From: Clostridium aciditolerans
GTDB lineage: Bacteria > Bacillota > Clostridia > Clostridiales > Clostridiaceae
NCBI RefSeq assembly: GCF_016316925.1
Contig: NZ_JAEEGB010000049.1
Location: forward strand, 1-59,223
Reading direction: 5' to 3'
DNA: 59,223 nt
Shown here: positions 1 to 7,564 of the stretch, piece after piece
Layout of the letters: the number at the start of each line of letters is the position of its first letter
Numbering within the stretch: position 1 is the stretch's first letter
Notes under the pieces: model-generated
Database searches by the model: none
Told to the model about the DNA's origin: nothing
The model's input: only the letters and a program-made list of their open reading frames with translations
Program-made: the position numbers and the translations under genes

Positions 1-23
1 CACAAGGGGAGCATATCAAACTC

Positions 24-140
24 TTATTTATCTCTTTTTCTTATTTCCTCAATTCTTTTATCAGCATTCTTTGCTGCTTTTAATAATGCATATGTAATTA
101 CTATTATTAAAAATATTATCCCAATAATTAAATATATCAT
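24..140 (-). CDS. Small single-pass membrane protein, 38 aa
   Basis: The reading frame starts at an ATG seven bases downstream of a GGGGG ribosome binding site and ends at a TAA. The first 20 residues are almost all Ile, Leu, Val and Phe (MIYLIIGIIFLIIVITYALL), which predicts one membrane helix. The remainder is a short charged tail (KAAKNADKRIEEIRKRDK) that would face the cytoplasm. It is too short to assign to a family and I do not recognise it. The good Shine-Dalgarno spacing and the sharp hydrophobic/charged division make it more credible than a random frame. Confidence 0.5.
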   Translation of the reverse strand: MIYLIIGIIFLIIVITYALLKAAKNADKRIEEIRKRDK

Positions 141-360
141 TATAAACCCCCAAATGTTTATAACTAAATTATTGCCATATTTTTTATATTTATATGCATT
201 AATTTTCCATTATGTTGTAAAACAAATAAAAACATAGACTTACTTCACTTAATGATTTCAAGTTTAGAGCACTGCTAAGACATCTATCAAACCTGTTTCA
301 TAACATCATTTCAAGAATAAAAATTATATCTTTTTCTATATACATGTTCTGATAGCTCCA

Positions 361-399
361 AAATAATAAAAGCGCCTAAGTCCTAAGACCTAAACGCCA
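361..399 (-). terminator. Rho-independent terminator of the small-peptide unit
   Basis: On the minus strand, GGCGTTTAGGTC and GACTTAGGCGC pair through G-C, A-T and a few G-U pairs around a TTAG loop. TTTTATTATTTT follows. It lies about 50 bases past the stop of the 24-codon frame at 447-521, so it would end that transcript. Confidence 0.6.
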
Positions 400-446
400 G
401 TTAATATATGTTTGTACTTAACACGCTATTTATTATATCATATCTA

Positions 447-521
447 TTAAACTCCTGGTGGATCAATCTTTTTATCCCAACCTGGTGGGTCTGGTTGCCT
501 ATATGGTGTATCTATTCTCAT
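447..521 (-). CDS. Proline-rich micropeptide, 24 aa, unknown function
   Basis: A 24-codon frame (MRIDTPYRQPDPPGWDKK followed by IDPPGV) begins at an ATG eight bases after an AAAGGAG ribosome binding site and stops at TAA. It contains two DPPG motifs and has neither a signal peptide nor a hydrophobic segment. A terminator follows at 361-399 and the zinc-ribbon remnant at 571-744 lies 50 bases upstream on the same strand, so the two may share a transcript. I recognise no family. The ribosome binding site, length and terminator make a small transcription unit plausible, but coding is not proven. Confidence 0.4.
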   Translation of the reverse strand: MRIDTPYRQPDPPGWDKKIDPPGV

Positions 522-570
522 ACTCTCATCTCCTTTTATAGTTCTTACTGTAGTATTATATAAAACTATA

Positions 571-744
571 CTATCTGCATTTATAACATATAACTGTCTC
601 TATCTTTTCTTTATCTACTCTTTTACTGTTTCAATAAGAACATGTTAAATACCTATCCTTAGCCATCTTGTCTACATCTTCTGATAGTAATACAAATTCT
701 AATTTACATGTTTTACATTTATAGCTTGTATAGATATTTAGCAT
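571..744 (-). pseudogene. Zinc-ribbon protein interrupted by an in-frame TGA
   Basis: The frame starts at ATG 744 and reads MLNIYTSYKCKTCKLEFVLL and onward, with a CKTC knuckle, then a second knuckle beginning TCSY, where a TGA stop (631-633) takes the place of the expected cysteine. Beyond the TGA the same frame stays open for 19 codons (NSKRVDKEKIETVICYKCR) to a TAG. Small clostridial and phage zinc-ribbon proteins of this type normally carry C-x2-C twice, so the TGA most simply is a TGT or TGC to TGA nonsense mutation. Selenocysteine decoding is formally possible but I see no convincing SECIS hairpin. Confidence 0.55.
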
Positions 745-789
745 ATTCTCATTTCCCCCTATGTATATATATATATTTGACTTTTAGTA

Positions 790-816
790 ACAATTTATAT
801 ATTTATTCATAATATA
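790..816 (+). promoter_or_regulatory. Possible sigma-K-like sporulation promoter
   Basis: AC at 790-791, a 16-base spacer and CATAATATA at 808-816 match the sigma-K pattern AC-N16-CATANNNTA. It lies 31 bases upstream of a gene whose product looks like a spore-surface protein. In DNA this AT-rich the match could arise by chance. Confidence 0.35.
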
Positions 817-846
817 ATATTGTAGTAAAATTTATGGAGGTATCTA

Positions 847-1164
847 ATGAATAACATGAACTACTACAATGACAATAATGAAGACATAATTGAAAACTAC
901 TATCAGCCTAGAAATATGAATTCTCCTACTTATCCTATGTATTCTTGCCCCCCATGCAACTATCCAATGTCTATGAGGGATGAATACTACAATTCAGATG
1001 AATATGATGATCCAGGATACAGACAAAGACGTCGTAGAAGACGTAGATATCATCGCCCTTTCTTTTATCCTTTTTATCCTTTCTACCCATATTATGATCC
1101 TTATTTTAACTATGGGTTTTCAGCTCCTTTTTTAGCTGGATTATTACTTGGATCTTTTTTGTAA
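847..1164 (+). CDS. Tyr/Arg-rich putative spore-surface protein, 105 aa
   Basis: The start codon follows a GGAGG ribosome binding site by seven bases. Three zones are visible: an Asn/Asp/Tyr-rich acidic N-terminus (about residues 1-55, with one CPPC), a polyarginine stretch (RQRRRRRRRYHR, about 59-70), and an aromatic tract of repeated FYPFYPFYPYYDPYF (about 73-88). It ends in a short hydrophobic tail (APFLAGLLLGSFL). Tyrosine-rich basic proteins with low-complexity aromatic repeats are typical of spore coats and exosporium. The sigma-K-like element upstream fits late mother-cell expression. No catalytic domain is seen. The coat assignment is inferred from composition. Confidence 0.6.
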   Translation: MNNMNYYNDNNEDIIENYYQPRNMNSPTYPMYSCPPCNYPMSMRDEYYNSDEYDDPGYRQRRRRRRRYHRPFFYPFYPFYPYYDPYFNYGFSAPFLAGLLLGSFL

Positions 1165-1190
1165 TATTATAAGCCATTTATTATAAGAAA

Positions 1191-1215
1191 AAGGCACTCT
1201 ATAAATAGGTGCCTT
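1191..1215. terminator. Bidirectional hairpin terminator
   Basis: AAGGCAC (1191-1197) pairs with GTGCCTT (1209-1215). On the plus strand it closes the Tyr-rich gene. On the minus strand it is followed by a better T-run, where it would close the remnant at 1325-1555. Confidence 0.55.
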
Positions 1216-1324
1216 TACTGTTGCCGCACAATTTTTATGTAATCCCTGTTGGCAACTTAACCGTTATATTAAATTTTCTATGATACTATTATAACACTGT
1301 ATTTAATATAAATTTATGCTTATA

Positions 1325-1555
1325 TCATTGTTTTTTTGTTGCATCTTTTATTACTGTAGGTGCTTCCTTTTCTATAACTTCTACTTTCTGTATAGTGCCA
1401 TGTGACACCCCAGCTATTTTTGCTATTTCTTCTCTTGTATCTATAGGATTAATAATAAATTTTGATTCCTGTGAAATTTCTTCTATCTGCTTTTCTAATT
1501 CAGGTGCAATAGGAATGTCTGATTCATCATAAGTAAATGCATTTGAAAGGAGTAT
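1325..1555 (-). pseudogene. ParB-like/HTH fragment of a decayed mobile element
   Basis: A minus-strand open frame with no credible start codon ends at TGA 1325. It encodes TYDESDIPIAPELEKQ, then DTREEIAKIAGVSHGTIQKV, a helix-turn-helix like those in ParB-type proteins of integrative elements, and a Lys-rich tail. The upstream part of the gene is missing: the frame runs straight into the oppositely oriented ImmA-like fragment. It is therefore a 3-prime remnant. Its neighbours are also fragments of a mobile element. Confidence 0.5.
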
Positions 1556-1832
1556 TCGAAATAAATATGAATTAGCTGAATACTTAAATATTACTGAAGA
1601 TTTTTTGAATGAAGCAATAAATCACTATAGAGAAAAGTATGGCATTTATTGCGAAATTGATAACTATTTAGTATATTTTGAACCTCATTTTGGGGTTTTA
1701 AAATATTTTAATAATATTGAAAAGAGACTATTAGCCATGAAAAAGAAAATTACAGATGAACAGCTTGAAAGATCTATGACATTACTTACCACAGCAATGG
1801 ATAATTACACAAAAGATGATGAAGTTTTTTAA
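1533..1832 (+). pseudogene. ImmA/IrrE-type peptidase 3-prime fragment
   Basis: The frame is open from just after a TAA at 1530-1532. It reads NKYELAEYLNITEDFLNEAI, then HYREKYGIYCEIDNYLVYFE and PHFGVLKYF, which resembles the C-terminal part of ImmA/IrrE-like metallopeptidases of integrative elements and phages. The HExxH catalytic domain, which should precede it, is absent. A possible TTG start at 1605 has no good ribosome binding site. It is best read as the 3-prime end of a deleted gene. Confidence 0.5.
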
Positions 1833-1842
1833 TTAAGAATAC

Positions 1843-2356
1843 TATAGAATTACTTACGATGTTGGAATAGATGCAAATGGCAAAAGAATTAGAAAGCAGT
1901 TCTTAGGTAAAAGTAGCATGGAAAAAATACTAAATCAGAGATAGGATACAAAAATAAGATATATAGCCTTAATTTCTTACGCTACTGGCATGAGACGAGG
2001 TGAGATTTTAGGCTTGAAGGAATTCGACATCGATTATGCTGAAAGCTGCAAATAGTTTCAATGAAGAAAATAAAGACTTAATTTTTTTATCTGCAAATGG
2101 AGAATATATTGAAGCAAGTAATTTAAATAAATCATGGATATATTTTCTTAAAAGATGTGGCGTTGCTCACAAAAAATTTCACGCCTTAAGACATACCTAT
2201 GCTACCTTACAATTTGAAAACGATAGACCATTATTAACAATATCTAAATTATTAGGTCATGCTAGTATTGATATTACTGCTGATACTTACACACATGTAA
2301 TGAAGAAAGAAAAGGAGAAGGCTATTGATACTTTAAGTTTATTAAATACGGTGTAA
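1843..2356 (+). pseudogene. Tyrosine integrase with internal deletions
   Basis: Separated pieces of one phage or ICE-type integrase lie in order. An N-terminal arm-binding piece (YRITYDVGIDANGKRIRKQ) runs into a stop. A catalytic-core piece with the first active-site Arg (ATGMRRGEILGLKEFD) follows. The C-terminal piece carries HALRHTYAT and GHASIDITADTYTHV, which hold the His-Leu-Arg-His box and the Tyr nucleophile. The linker normally found between the core and the C-terminal box is missing and the pieces are interrupted by stops, so no active recombinase is expected. Its 3-prime end is 85 bases from the 3-prime end of tRNA-Glu, a common integration site. Confidence 0.75.
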
Positions 2357-2398
2357 AAATGGTGTAAATTTTAAAATGGCGTATAATATTTATAGGAA

Positions 2399-2436
2399 TA
2401 AAAAAGCTATAACCCTTTATATTACTAGGTTACAGC
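2399..2436 (-). terminator. Terminator of tRNA-Glu
   Basis: On the minus strand, GCTGTAACC pairs with GGTTATAGC (one G-U pair), followed by TTTTTT. It lies immediately after the tRNA 3-prime CCA. Confidence 0.75.
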
Positions 2437-2440
2437 ATTT

Positions 2441-2515
2441 TGGTGACTCCTAGGGGAATCGAACCCCTGATTCCACCGTGAGAGGGTGGCGTCTTAACCT
2501 CTTGACCAAGGAGCC
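2441..2515 (-). tRNA. tRNA-Glu (anticodon CUC)
   Basis: The minus strand folds into a complete cloverleaf: a seven-pair acceptor stem GGCTCCT/AGGAGTC with one G-U, an anticodon stem CCACC/GGTGG around the loop CTCTCAC, and a T arm GGGGTTCGATTCCCC. CCA is encoded. Anticodon CUC reads GAG (Glu). The integrase remnant beside its 3-prime end suggests that this end served as an attachment site, but no second copy of it was found in the window. Confidence 0.93.
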
Positions 2516-2747
2516 TTAGAACTATAGTTAGCACATTTATGTAACTTCTATACTAATATCATAATAATATTTAATATTTTTGTCTAATAACTTATATGAA
2601 TAGATTAAACTTCACTTATCTAAAAATTTTATTTGTAATGTTATTAATGTTTTATTACTATAACAAAAGAAGCTTTATCAAATATAATTAAGCATTCTAA
2701 TGCTAGTAATGTTATAATTTTTATTACAAAAATACATAAAAGAAAAT

Positions 2748-2799
2748 GGGGAGGTTACTTTGTCGTACATATATTGTACTTATACAAAATAACTTCCCC
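2748..2799 (-). terminator. Strong hairpin terminator after the yjjI-yjjW unit
   Basis: GGGGAGGTTACTTTG pairs with CAAAATAACTTCCCC with one or two mismatches. The loop contains the nested palindrome GTACATATATTGTAC. A T-rich stretch follows on the minus strand. The stretch from 2516 to 2827 between the tRNA and yjjW holds nothing else that I can recognise. Confidence 0.65.
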
Positions 2800-2827
2800 T
2801 TTAAATCTCGTCATCTTTTCAAGAATA

Positions 2828-3670
2828 CTAAACTAATAAGACATTTGCAAAACCATTTTTATTAGCTATGTCCTTTAAATTATTCATTTCTTCTTCTGAT
2901 GGTGCCTTCATATGGCTAAATTCTTCTCTAACACCAAAATGTCTGTACCTTATAATCTTATACCTTATTTCCTTGATTTTTTGATATTCCCTAAGCATAT
3001 TAGTTATTTCATAGACAGTTTTTCTATTATCTAAATAATCATCTATAACAACTGTTCTAATTTCAAATAATTTTCCTATACTTGCTAAATACTTTGCATT
3101 TTCTAATACTATTTCATTGCTTTTTGAAGTTAGTTCAATATGCTCATCCTTATCAATTGATTTTATATCTAACATTACGGCATCAGTATATTCCATCAAT
3201 TCCGGATAATCAGAAAACCTTATTGACCCATTAGAATCTAGAAAATTACTTAATCCTAGTTTCCTAGTTTCTTTAAATAACTCTATCAAAAAATCCTTTT
3301 GTAGTGTACACTCCCCACCAGAAGTTGTTATTCCCTTTATAAATGGAATATTCCTTTTAATATGGGAAAGCAGTTCATCTACACTTAGGTTTTGTATTTT
3401 AGGAGAAGCGTTAAATGTACACACCTTTATACAATTATCACAATTAATACAGTTATCTTTGTTCCAAAGTACCTTGCCATCCACTACAGTAAGTGCTTTA
3501 GAAGGGCACTTATCTACACATTTTAGACAGTTTACACAGTGGTTAATTGTTTCTGGATTATGACAATACTTGCAATTGAAATTACAACCTTGAAAGAAAA
3601 TTGCTGTCCTATTTCCTGGACCGTCAACAACACTGCTGTCAATAATCTTATTAACCTTTGCTCTAATCAT
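2828..3670 (-). CDS. yjjW: YjjW-family glycyl-radical enzyme activase
   Basis: A radical SAM enzyme that would install the glycyl radical on YjjI. The N-terminus has VDGPGNRTAIFFQGC and the cluster motif CNFNCKYC (CX3CX2C). Two ferredoxin-like 4Fe-4S motifs follow (CVNCLKCVDKCP and CINCDNCIKVCT), as in other activases. TSGGE, the SAM-binding GGE motif, lies near residue 120. I start it at the Met of MIRAKVNKII, four to five bases after AGAGGT. A longer frame begins 33 bases upstream without a ribosome binding site. It overlaps the 3-prime end of yjjI by 8 bp, so the two are translationally coupled. Both proteins are strictly anaerobic. Confidence 0.88.
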   Translation of the reverse strand: MIRAKVNKIIDSSVVDGPGNRTAIFFQGCNFNCKYCHNPETINHCVNCLKCVDKCPSKALTVVDGKVLWNKDNCINCDNCIKVCTFNASPKIQNLSVDELLSHIKRNIPFIKGITTSGGECTLQKDFLIELFKETRKLGLSNFLDSNGSIRFSDYPELMEYTDAVMLDIKSIDKDEHIELTSKSNEIVLENAKYLASIGKLFEIRTVVIDDYLDNRKTVYEITNMLREYQKIKEIRYKIIRYRHFGVREEFSHMKAPSEEEMNNLKDIANKNGFANVLLV

Positions 3671-5195
3671 TTGTACCTCTAACTTTCCTATTAAGAATTC
3701 CATAATTATTTAAAGGTTCCTGAGCATATTGTATAGTGTCATAGCTTACCTGTTCTCCTTTGTTGAATTTTTCAAGGTCTGATTTTTTAACAAGATATCC
3801 AGTAACTCTTATAAGGTCACCATCTTCTGCATAAGCTGAAATATATCTCATGCCTGATGCAAATCCACCATTAAAAATATCAAGAACTGCTTGCGGATTT
3901 TCATTTGCAGTGTGATCAAATGGAAAATGATCTCCTATACCTGATGGAAAATATTTATGGAACATTCCAGCCTGTCTTAGATGATCATATAAAGGAATTT
4001 CTTCACCAATTGCTATCCTCATTCCAGCTGTGGTACCTTCATCTCCAGCTGCCCCTACTTGTGAATGAAGAATAAATCTATTGCCCCATATCCTTCCATA
4101 CTTGCTTTCAAATCTATCTACTCTTTCTTTTATAATATCTAAGATTTTTACTCCTAGCTCATTTGCTTCTTGATCTTTCCCAAAAGATAGATTCTTGTTA
4201 TCGAGCTTCATAAGCTTATTTACACATTCATGCATTCCAACCATTCCAAATAAGCCAACAAATCTGTCAAGCTCAACAAAGCCTTCAGTTACTAAAAAGT
4301 TTGATTTAAAAAATGCAGTTTCTTCAACAATAAATCTAATTTTGCTTTCCATAAACTTAGTCATTGCGTCTATAGCTTCTAAAAGCTTCACGTTAAAGAA
4401 TTCCTCTGTTGATTTTGAATCTTCTGCAATTTTATTAAGTCTTAACCTTGAAAGTGTAAATGCTCCACCTCCAATTGGAAGTCCATTATAACAGCTTGCT
4501 ATACCATAATCGCCTTTAAAATCTTCTCTGAATATTTTATCATTAGCAAATGCTGGATTAGCACAAATTAATGAGGATTCAACACACTTAAGTGCAAATT
4601 TATTACTTGTTTTATCCTCATCATAAAGAATTGTTAAATTTGGAGTTACATTTTGAAGTTCTTTTTCTAAATCTATAATTATATTTCCTGCCAAAGTCTC
4701 TTCTGGACCTACATTTGCATGAGAAAAGCTATCATCTATTGTTCTGTCTAAATTTATTAAGAACCACTTTATCTGTTCTCTTGCCTCTTTTTCATCTACA
4801 ATAAAAGGGTCTAATAATTTATCAATGCTTCCTAAATAAACAGGAAATCTTGTTACTGAAGGGACATGATGATAGAATATCAAAAGCATATTAATTGCGT
4901 CAGTTAAAGTTTTTGCAGGTTTTAGCCTTAAAAACTCACATCCTTTTTTCAATAACTTTTCATAATCAGGTAAAATGTATCTTGGTGCATAAGGTGCATG
5001 GCCTTCATCAAGGTCACATATAATACCCTTATGAACAAGTTCAAAAAATTTTTCATCTGCGCCATCAGGATAAGGCAGTTGATTTTCAGCCAGCTTTGCA
5101 AGTCCATGAGTTTGCTGTTCATATGTGAGACTTTTATTTTTAATTATCTCTAAAACAGCTTCTTTTGTTTCGTCGATATTTTTATAAATTTTCAC
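3663..5195 (-). CDS. yjjI: YjjI-family glycyl-radical enzyme
   Basis: A 510-residue relative of pyruvate formate-lyase in the YjjI family, whose substrate is not settled. The glycyl-radical loop RVTGYLV sits near residue 465, close to the C-terminus as required. ASCYNGLPIGGGAFT (about residues 230-245) holds a cysteine that could be the thiyl radical site. The length fits the family and is shorter than PFL (about 750 aa). Translation starts after an AGGAGG-type site. It is the first gene of a two-gene operon with yjjW and is divergent from a Crp/Fnr-type regulator that probably controls it. Confidence 0.88.
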   Translation of the reverse strand: MKIYKNIDETKEAVLEIIKNKSLTYEQQTHGLAKLAENQLPYPDGADEKFFELVHKGIICDLDEGHAPYAPRYILPDYEKLLKKGCEFLRLKPAKTLTDAINMLLIFYHHVPSVTRFPVYLGSIDKLLDPFIVDEKEAREQIKWFLINLDRTIDDSFSHANVGPEETLAGNIIIDLEKELQNVTPNLTILYDEDKTSNKFALKCVESSLICANPAFANDKIFREDFKGDYGIASCYNGLPIGGGAFTLSRLRLNKIAEDSKSTEEFFNVKLLEAIDAMTKFMESKIRFIVEETAFFKSNFLVTEGFVELDRFVGLFGMVGMHECVNKLMKLDNKNLSFGKDQEANELGVKILDIIKERVDRFESKYGRIWGNRFILHSQVGAAGDEGTTAGMRIAIGEEIPLYDHLRQAGMFHKYFPSGIGDHFPFDHTANENPQAVLDIFNGGFASGMRYISAYAEDGDLIRVTGYLVKKSDLEKFNKGEQVSYDTIQYAQEPLNNYGILNRKVRGTND

Positions 5196-5272
5196 AATAA
5201 ATCCTCCTCTATCATTTAATAATTTCGCTTTTCATTGATTCTATTTTAGCAATAATGATATACTTTAATAAA

Positions 5273-5284
5273 TGACAACTGTCA
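5273..5284. promoter_or_regulatory. TGACA-N2-TGTCA palindrome, candidate Crp/Fnr-type operator
   Basis: A perfect palindrome, TGACAACTGTCA, lies in the 111-base divergent gap between yjjI and the regulator, 22 bases upstream of the regulator start. Symmetry and location suggest that the regulator binds here. Its spacing is shorter than the classical TGTGA-N6-TCACA site. Confidence 0.5.
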
Positions 5285-5306
5285 CATTTTTAAAAAAGGA
5301 GACATT

Positions 5307-6023
5307 ATGAATAACTTCAATGATTCTTTAAAAAAAGTAATAGAATTTTCTTTTTCAAATAAATCTAGTTCCCACAATGCTTCCAAAGAATTTTTAAAAG
5401 AGTTTTCTTCTGATAAAATTCAAATATTTGATTTGGAAGAAAACAAAATATTCATTGAAAGTAATAATAAGTTAGATTATATCTATATATTAGTCAATGG
5501 TATGGCCTATATAGCATATTATACTGTTGATGGAAGACGTATAATAGCAGATACACTAAATGGAGTGCAGATATTTGGCCTAATTGAAGCTGTTAATAAT
5601 ACTAGTTGTTATAGTGGCACTGTAATAACTCTTTCTAAGTCCCTGCTGGTTAAGGTTAAAAAAGAGTATTTTTTAGAAGCAATATATAATGACATTCACA
5701 TAGCCTCATACATAATAAAATACTTGGCGGCCTTCTCTACTCATTCTATAAAAGCTTCAGAATATAAAACGTCAATATCGCCATACGAAAATTTGATTAT
5801 CTATTTGTATAATAAAACCTTGAAAAAAAATCTTCCTTGTAAAATTAAGGACAATAAAACCTTTATTGCAGATTCCTTACATATAAATAAAAGAACACTT
5901 TATAGATATTTAAATAGGTTAACAGATGATGATATTATTTCGAGAGATCGTCAAGATATAGTAATAACTGAAAATAACTACAAGAAGATTCAAAGAATTT
6001 TTAATTCTATTAATAATATATAG
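5307..6023 (+). CDS. Crp/Fnr-family transcriptional regulator
   Basis: This 238-residue protein has an N-terminal cyclic-nucleotide-binding-like beta-roll (about residues 25-140, with FDLEENKIFIES and GRRIIADTLNGVQIFGLIEA) and a C-terminal winged helix (about 165-225, recognition helix near LHINKRTLYRYLNRL). It lacks an N-terminal cysteine cluster, so it is not a classical oxygen-sensing Fnr. The ligand is unknown. It starts after AAAAGGAG and is divergent from yjjI-yjjW, with a palindrome between. Local control of the glycyl-radical operon is therefore the simplest role. Confidence 0.8.
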   Translation: MNNFNDSLKKVIEFSFSNKSSSHNASKEFLKEFSSDKIQIFDLEENKIFIESNNKLDYIYILVNGMAYIAYYTVDGRRIIADTLNGVQIFGLIEAVNNTSCYSGTVITLSKSLLVKVKKEYFLEAIYNDIHIASYIIKYLAAFSTHSIKASEYKTSISPYENLIIYLYNKTLKKNLPCKIKDNKTFIADSLHINKRTLYRYLNRLTDDDIISRDRQDIVITENNYKKIQRIFNSINNI

Positions 6024-6027
6024 ACAT

Positions 6028-6074
6028 AAAAAATCGGAGTACCTCTTTAAGTGAGGAATCTCCGATTTTACTTT
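6028..6074. terminator. Bidirectional terminator
   Basis: AAAATCGGAG and CTCCGATTTT form the outer stem, with CCTC/GAGG inside. It separates the convergent regulator and GreA-like genes and has A- and T-runs on both sides. Confidence 0.8.
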
Positions 6075-6112
6075 TTACTTAACTATTACATTTTGTTAGA
6101 TTACATTAAAAC

Positions 6113-6577
6113 TTATAATATTTCTAGTATTTCTACAGTATATTTTTCACTTGGAGCATTAACTTCAACTATATCTCCAACTTTTTTGCCCATTAATGCT
6201 TTCCCTAAATCTGATTCTACACTTATAAGCATATTTTCTGGATCTGCATCTATAGTAGTTACTAATGACATAGTTTCTTCATATTCATCCTCTATAAATT
6301 TAATTCTAAACTTGCTATTAACCCCAAGTACTGATTTATCTAGGCTTTTATCATCTATTACAGTTGCAGTTGAAATCATACTTAGTAAATATTGAATTCT
6401 ATTATCATTTTCTCTATAGTTTGCGCAGGCTTCTTTATATTCTGCATTTTCCGATCTATCGCCATGTGCAGCAGCTACTAATTTTTCCTTTGCTATTTCA
6501 GCTCTTTTTACGGTCATTCTATATTCTAATTCCTCTTTTAATTTATTCATATTTTCTTCTGTTAGTATATTATTCAT
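6113..6577 (-). CDS. GreA/GreB-family transcript-cleavage factor
   Basis: A 154-residue Gre factor that would enter the RNA polymerase secondary channel and stimulate cleavage of backtracked RNA. The N-terminal coiled coil (about residues 1-75) carries the conserved segment AAHGDRSENAEYKEA, whose acidic tip residues hold the catalytic metal. The C-terminal FKBP-like domain ends with LGKALMGKKVGDIVEVNAPS. The length matches GreA. It starts with a well-placed AAGGAGG. It stands alone rather than in the usual greA-lysS arrangement, so it may be a second, accessory paralogue. Confidence 0.85.
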   Translation of the reverse strand: MNNILTEENMNKLKEELEYRMTVKRAEIAKEKLVAAAHGDRSENAEYKEACANYRENDNRIQYLLSMISTATVIDDKSLDKSVLGVNSKFRIKFIEDEYEETMSLVTTIDADPENMLISVESDLGKALMGKKVGDIVEVNAPSEKYTVEILEIL

Positions 6578-6770
6578 ATAAGAATAAACCTCCTTGAGAT
6601 ATATTACCTTAATATTATACAGTATATAGAAAAAAATAAAAATTACTTTATTTAATAGTTTTTATTCTTATCAAATCTCTATGGTGTTTCATAACATAAT
6701 AAACTATAAAAAGAATGGTAAAAAGAATAGTCATACCTTCAATATATATTTAATTTTACATTAATTATGA

Positions 6771-6948
6771 TATAATAGGTGTAACGTATTGGGGGTGTTT
6801 TTATGAAGGTCTGTGATACATTCAGCTATAAATCAGCTTGCTCCGTGCAAAGACTACAACAAAGTCAGCTATGCTTTGTTTGGAGCCTAAGCTGTTAGGT
6901 TAGCTGGAATGCGTACATGTTTTAGGCCCTGCAACACATAGCCTTTTT
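6771..6948 (+). ncRNA. Candidate structured RNA, rod-like, about 165 nt
   Basis: An extended -10 promoter (TGATATAAT, with TATAAT at 6771-6776) precedes a long region of nested complementarity: GTGTT (6795-6799) with AACAC (6933-6937), CATTCAGCTA (6819-6828) with TAGCTGGAATG (6901-6911, one bulge), CAGCTT (6834-6839) with AAGCTG (6889-6894), and GCTCC (6840-6844) with GGAGC (6882-6886). T5 follows at 6944-6948. The result is one long interrupted rod ending in a terminator-like T-run, an architecture like 6S RNA, although I cannot confirm the family. It could also be a leader of the CD3324-like gene, which starts 45 bases further on. Confidence 0.5.
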
Positions 6949-6993
6949 GTATTCTTTGCTTTGATACTTTCATAAGAGTGGAGGAGTAAGGAA

Positions 6994-7299
6994 ATGAAAT
7001 ATGCAAAGGCACAAGATGTGTTACCAGAGGAAATTGTTAAAATAATTCAAGAATATGTAGATGGAAAATATCTTTATGTACCCAGAAAAAATGAAAATCA
7101 TAAGGCCTGGGGAGAAAAGAGTGGTATAAAGAATAGTCTTAAGGTGAGAAATAATGAGATTTATAAAAAGTACATTGATGGAGCTACTATTAATGAACTA
7201 ACTCAGGAATATTACCTGTCAGAAAAAAGTATAAGAAGAATACTAGGTCAACAGAAACGTATATTCTCACAATCATTACAGAATTGTTTATTAGATTGA
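6994..7299 (+). CDS. CD3324/Mor-like small DNA-binding protein
   Basis: A 101-residue protein with the pattern DVLPEEIVKIIQEYVDGKYL, YVPR, AWGEKSG, then RNNEIYKKYIDGATINELTQ and a C-terminal helix-turn-helix (EYYLSEKSIRRILGQQK). This matches the clostridial CD3324-like group related to the Mor transcription activator. It probably binds DNA; its targets are unknown. The start follows GGAGGAGTAAGGAA. The structured RNA immediately upstream may regulate it. A strong terminator lies 120 bases downstream. Confidence 0.65.
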   Translation: MKYAKAQDVLPEEIVKIIQEYVDGKYLYVPRKNENHKAWGEKSGIKNSLKVRNNEIYKKYIDGATINELTQEYYLSEKSIRRILGQQKRIFSQSLQNCLLD

Positions 7300-7419
7300 A
7301 TGCTTATTTTAAACCATGTTATGATTTCATTGTGGAACTCCAATGAAAGTTATCATATCTAATTTAAAACAAGGTTCAAAAGTAAAATGATTGTGAATAT
7401 GTATTACGTTTTAAATTAG

Positions 7420-7465
7420 GATGATTATTGTTACCTTCAATTGGAGTAATAATAATCATCTTTTT
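7420..7465 (+). terminator. Rho-independent terminator
   Basis: GATGATTATTGTTAC pairs with GTAATAATAATCATC (one G-U), followed by TTTTT. It closes the CD3324-like gene. Confidence 0.85.
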
Positions 7466-7564
7466 GTTATTGGGCTGATGGTAAAATGAAACTAGAAGTA
7501 ATGTCATATTTATTTACATGAATAATGAAAAATAGTACGTGTTAGAAAAGAGGTGCTTGATTTT

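Noticed and set aside
6803-6898. 31-codon frame starting MKVCDTFSYKSAC
   Set aside because: It lies inside the strongly base-paired RNA candidate, has no known family and ends in the rod; structure is the better explanation, though a leader peptide is not excluded.
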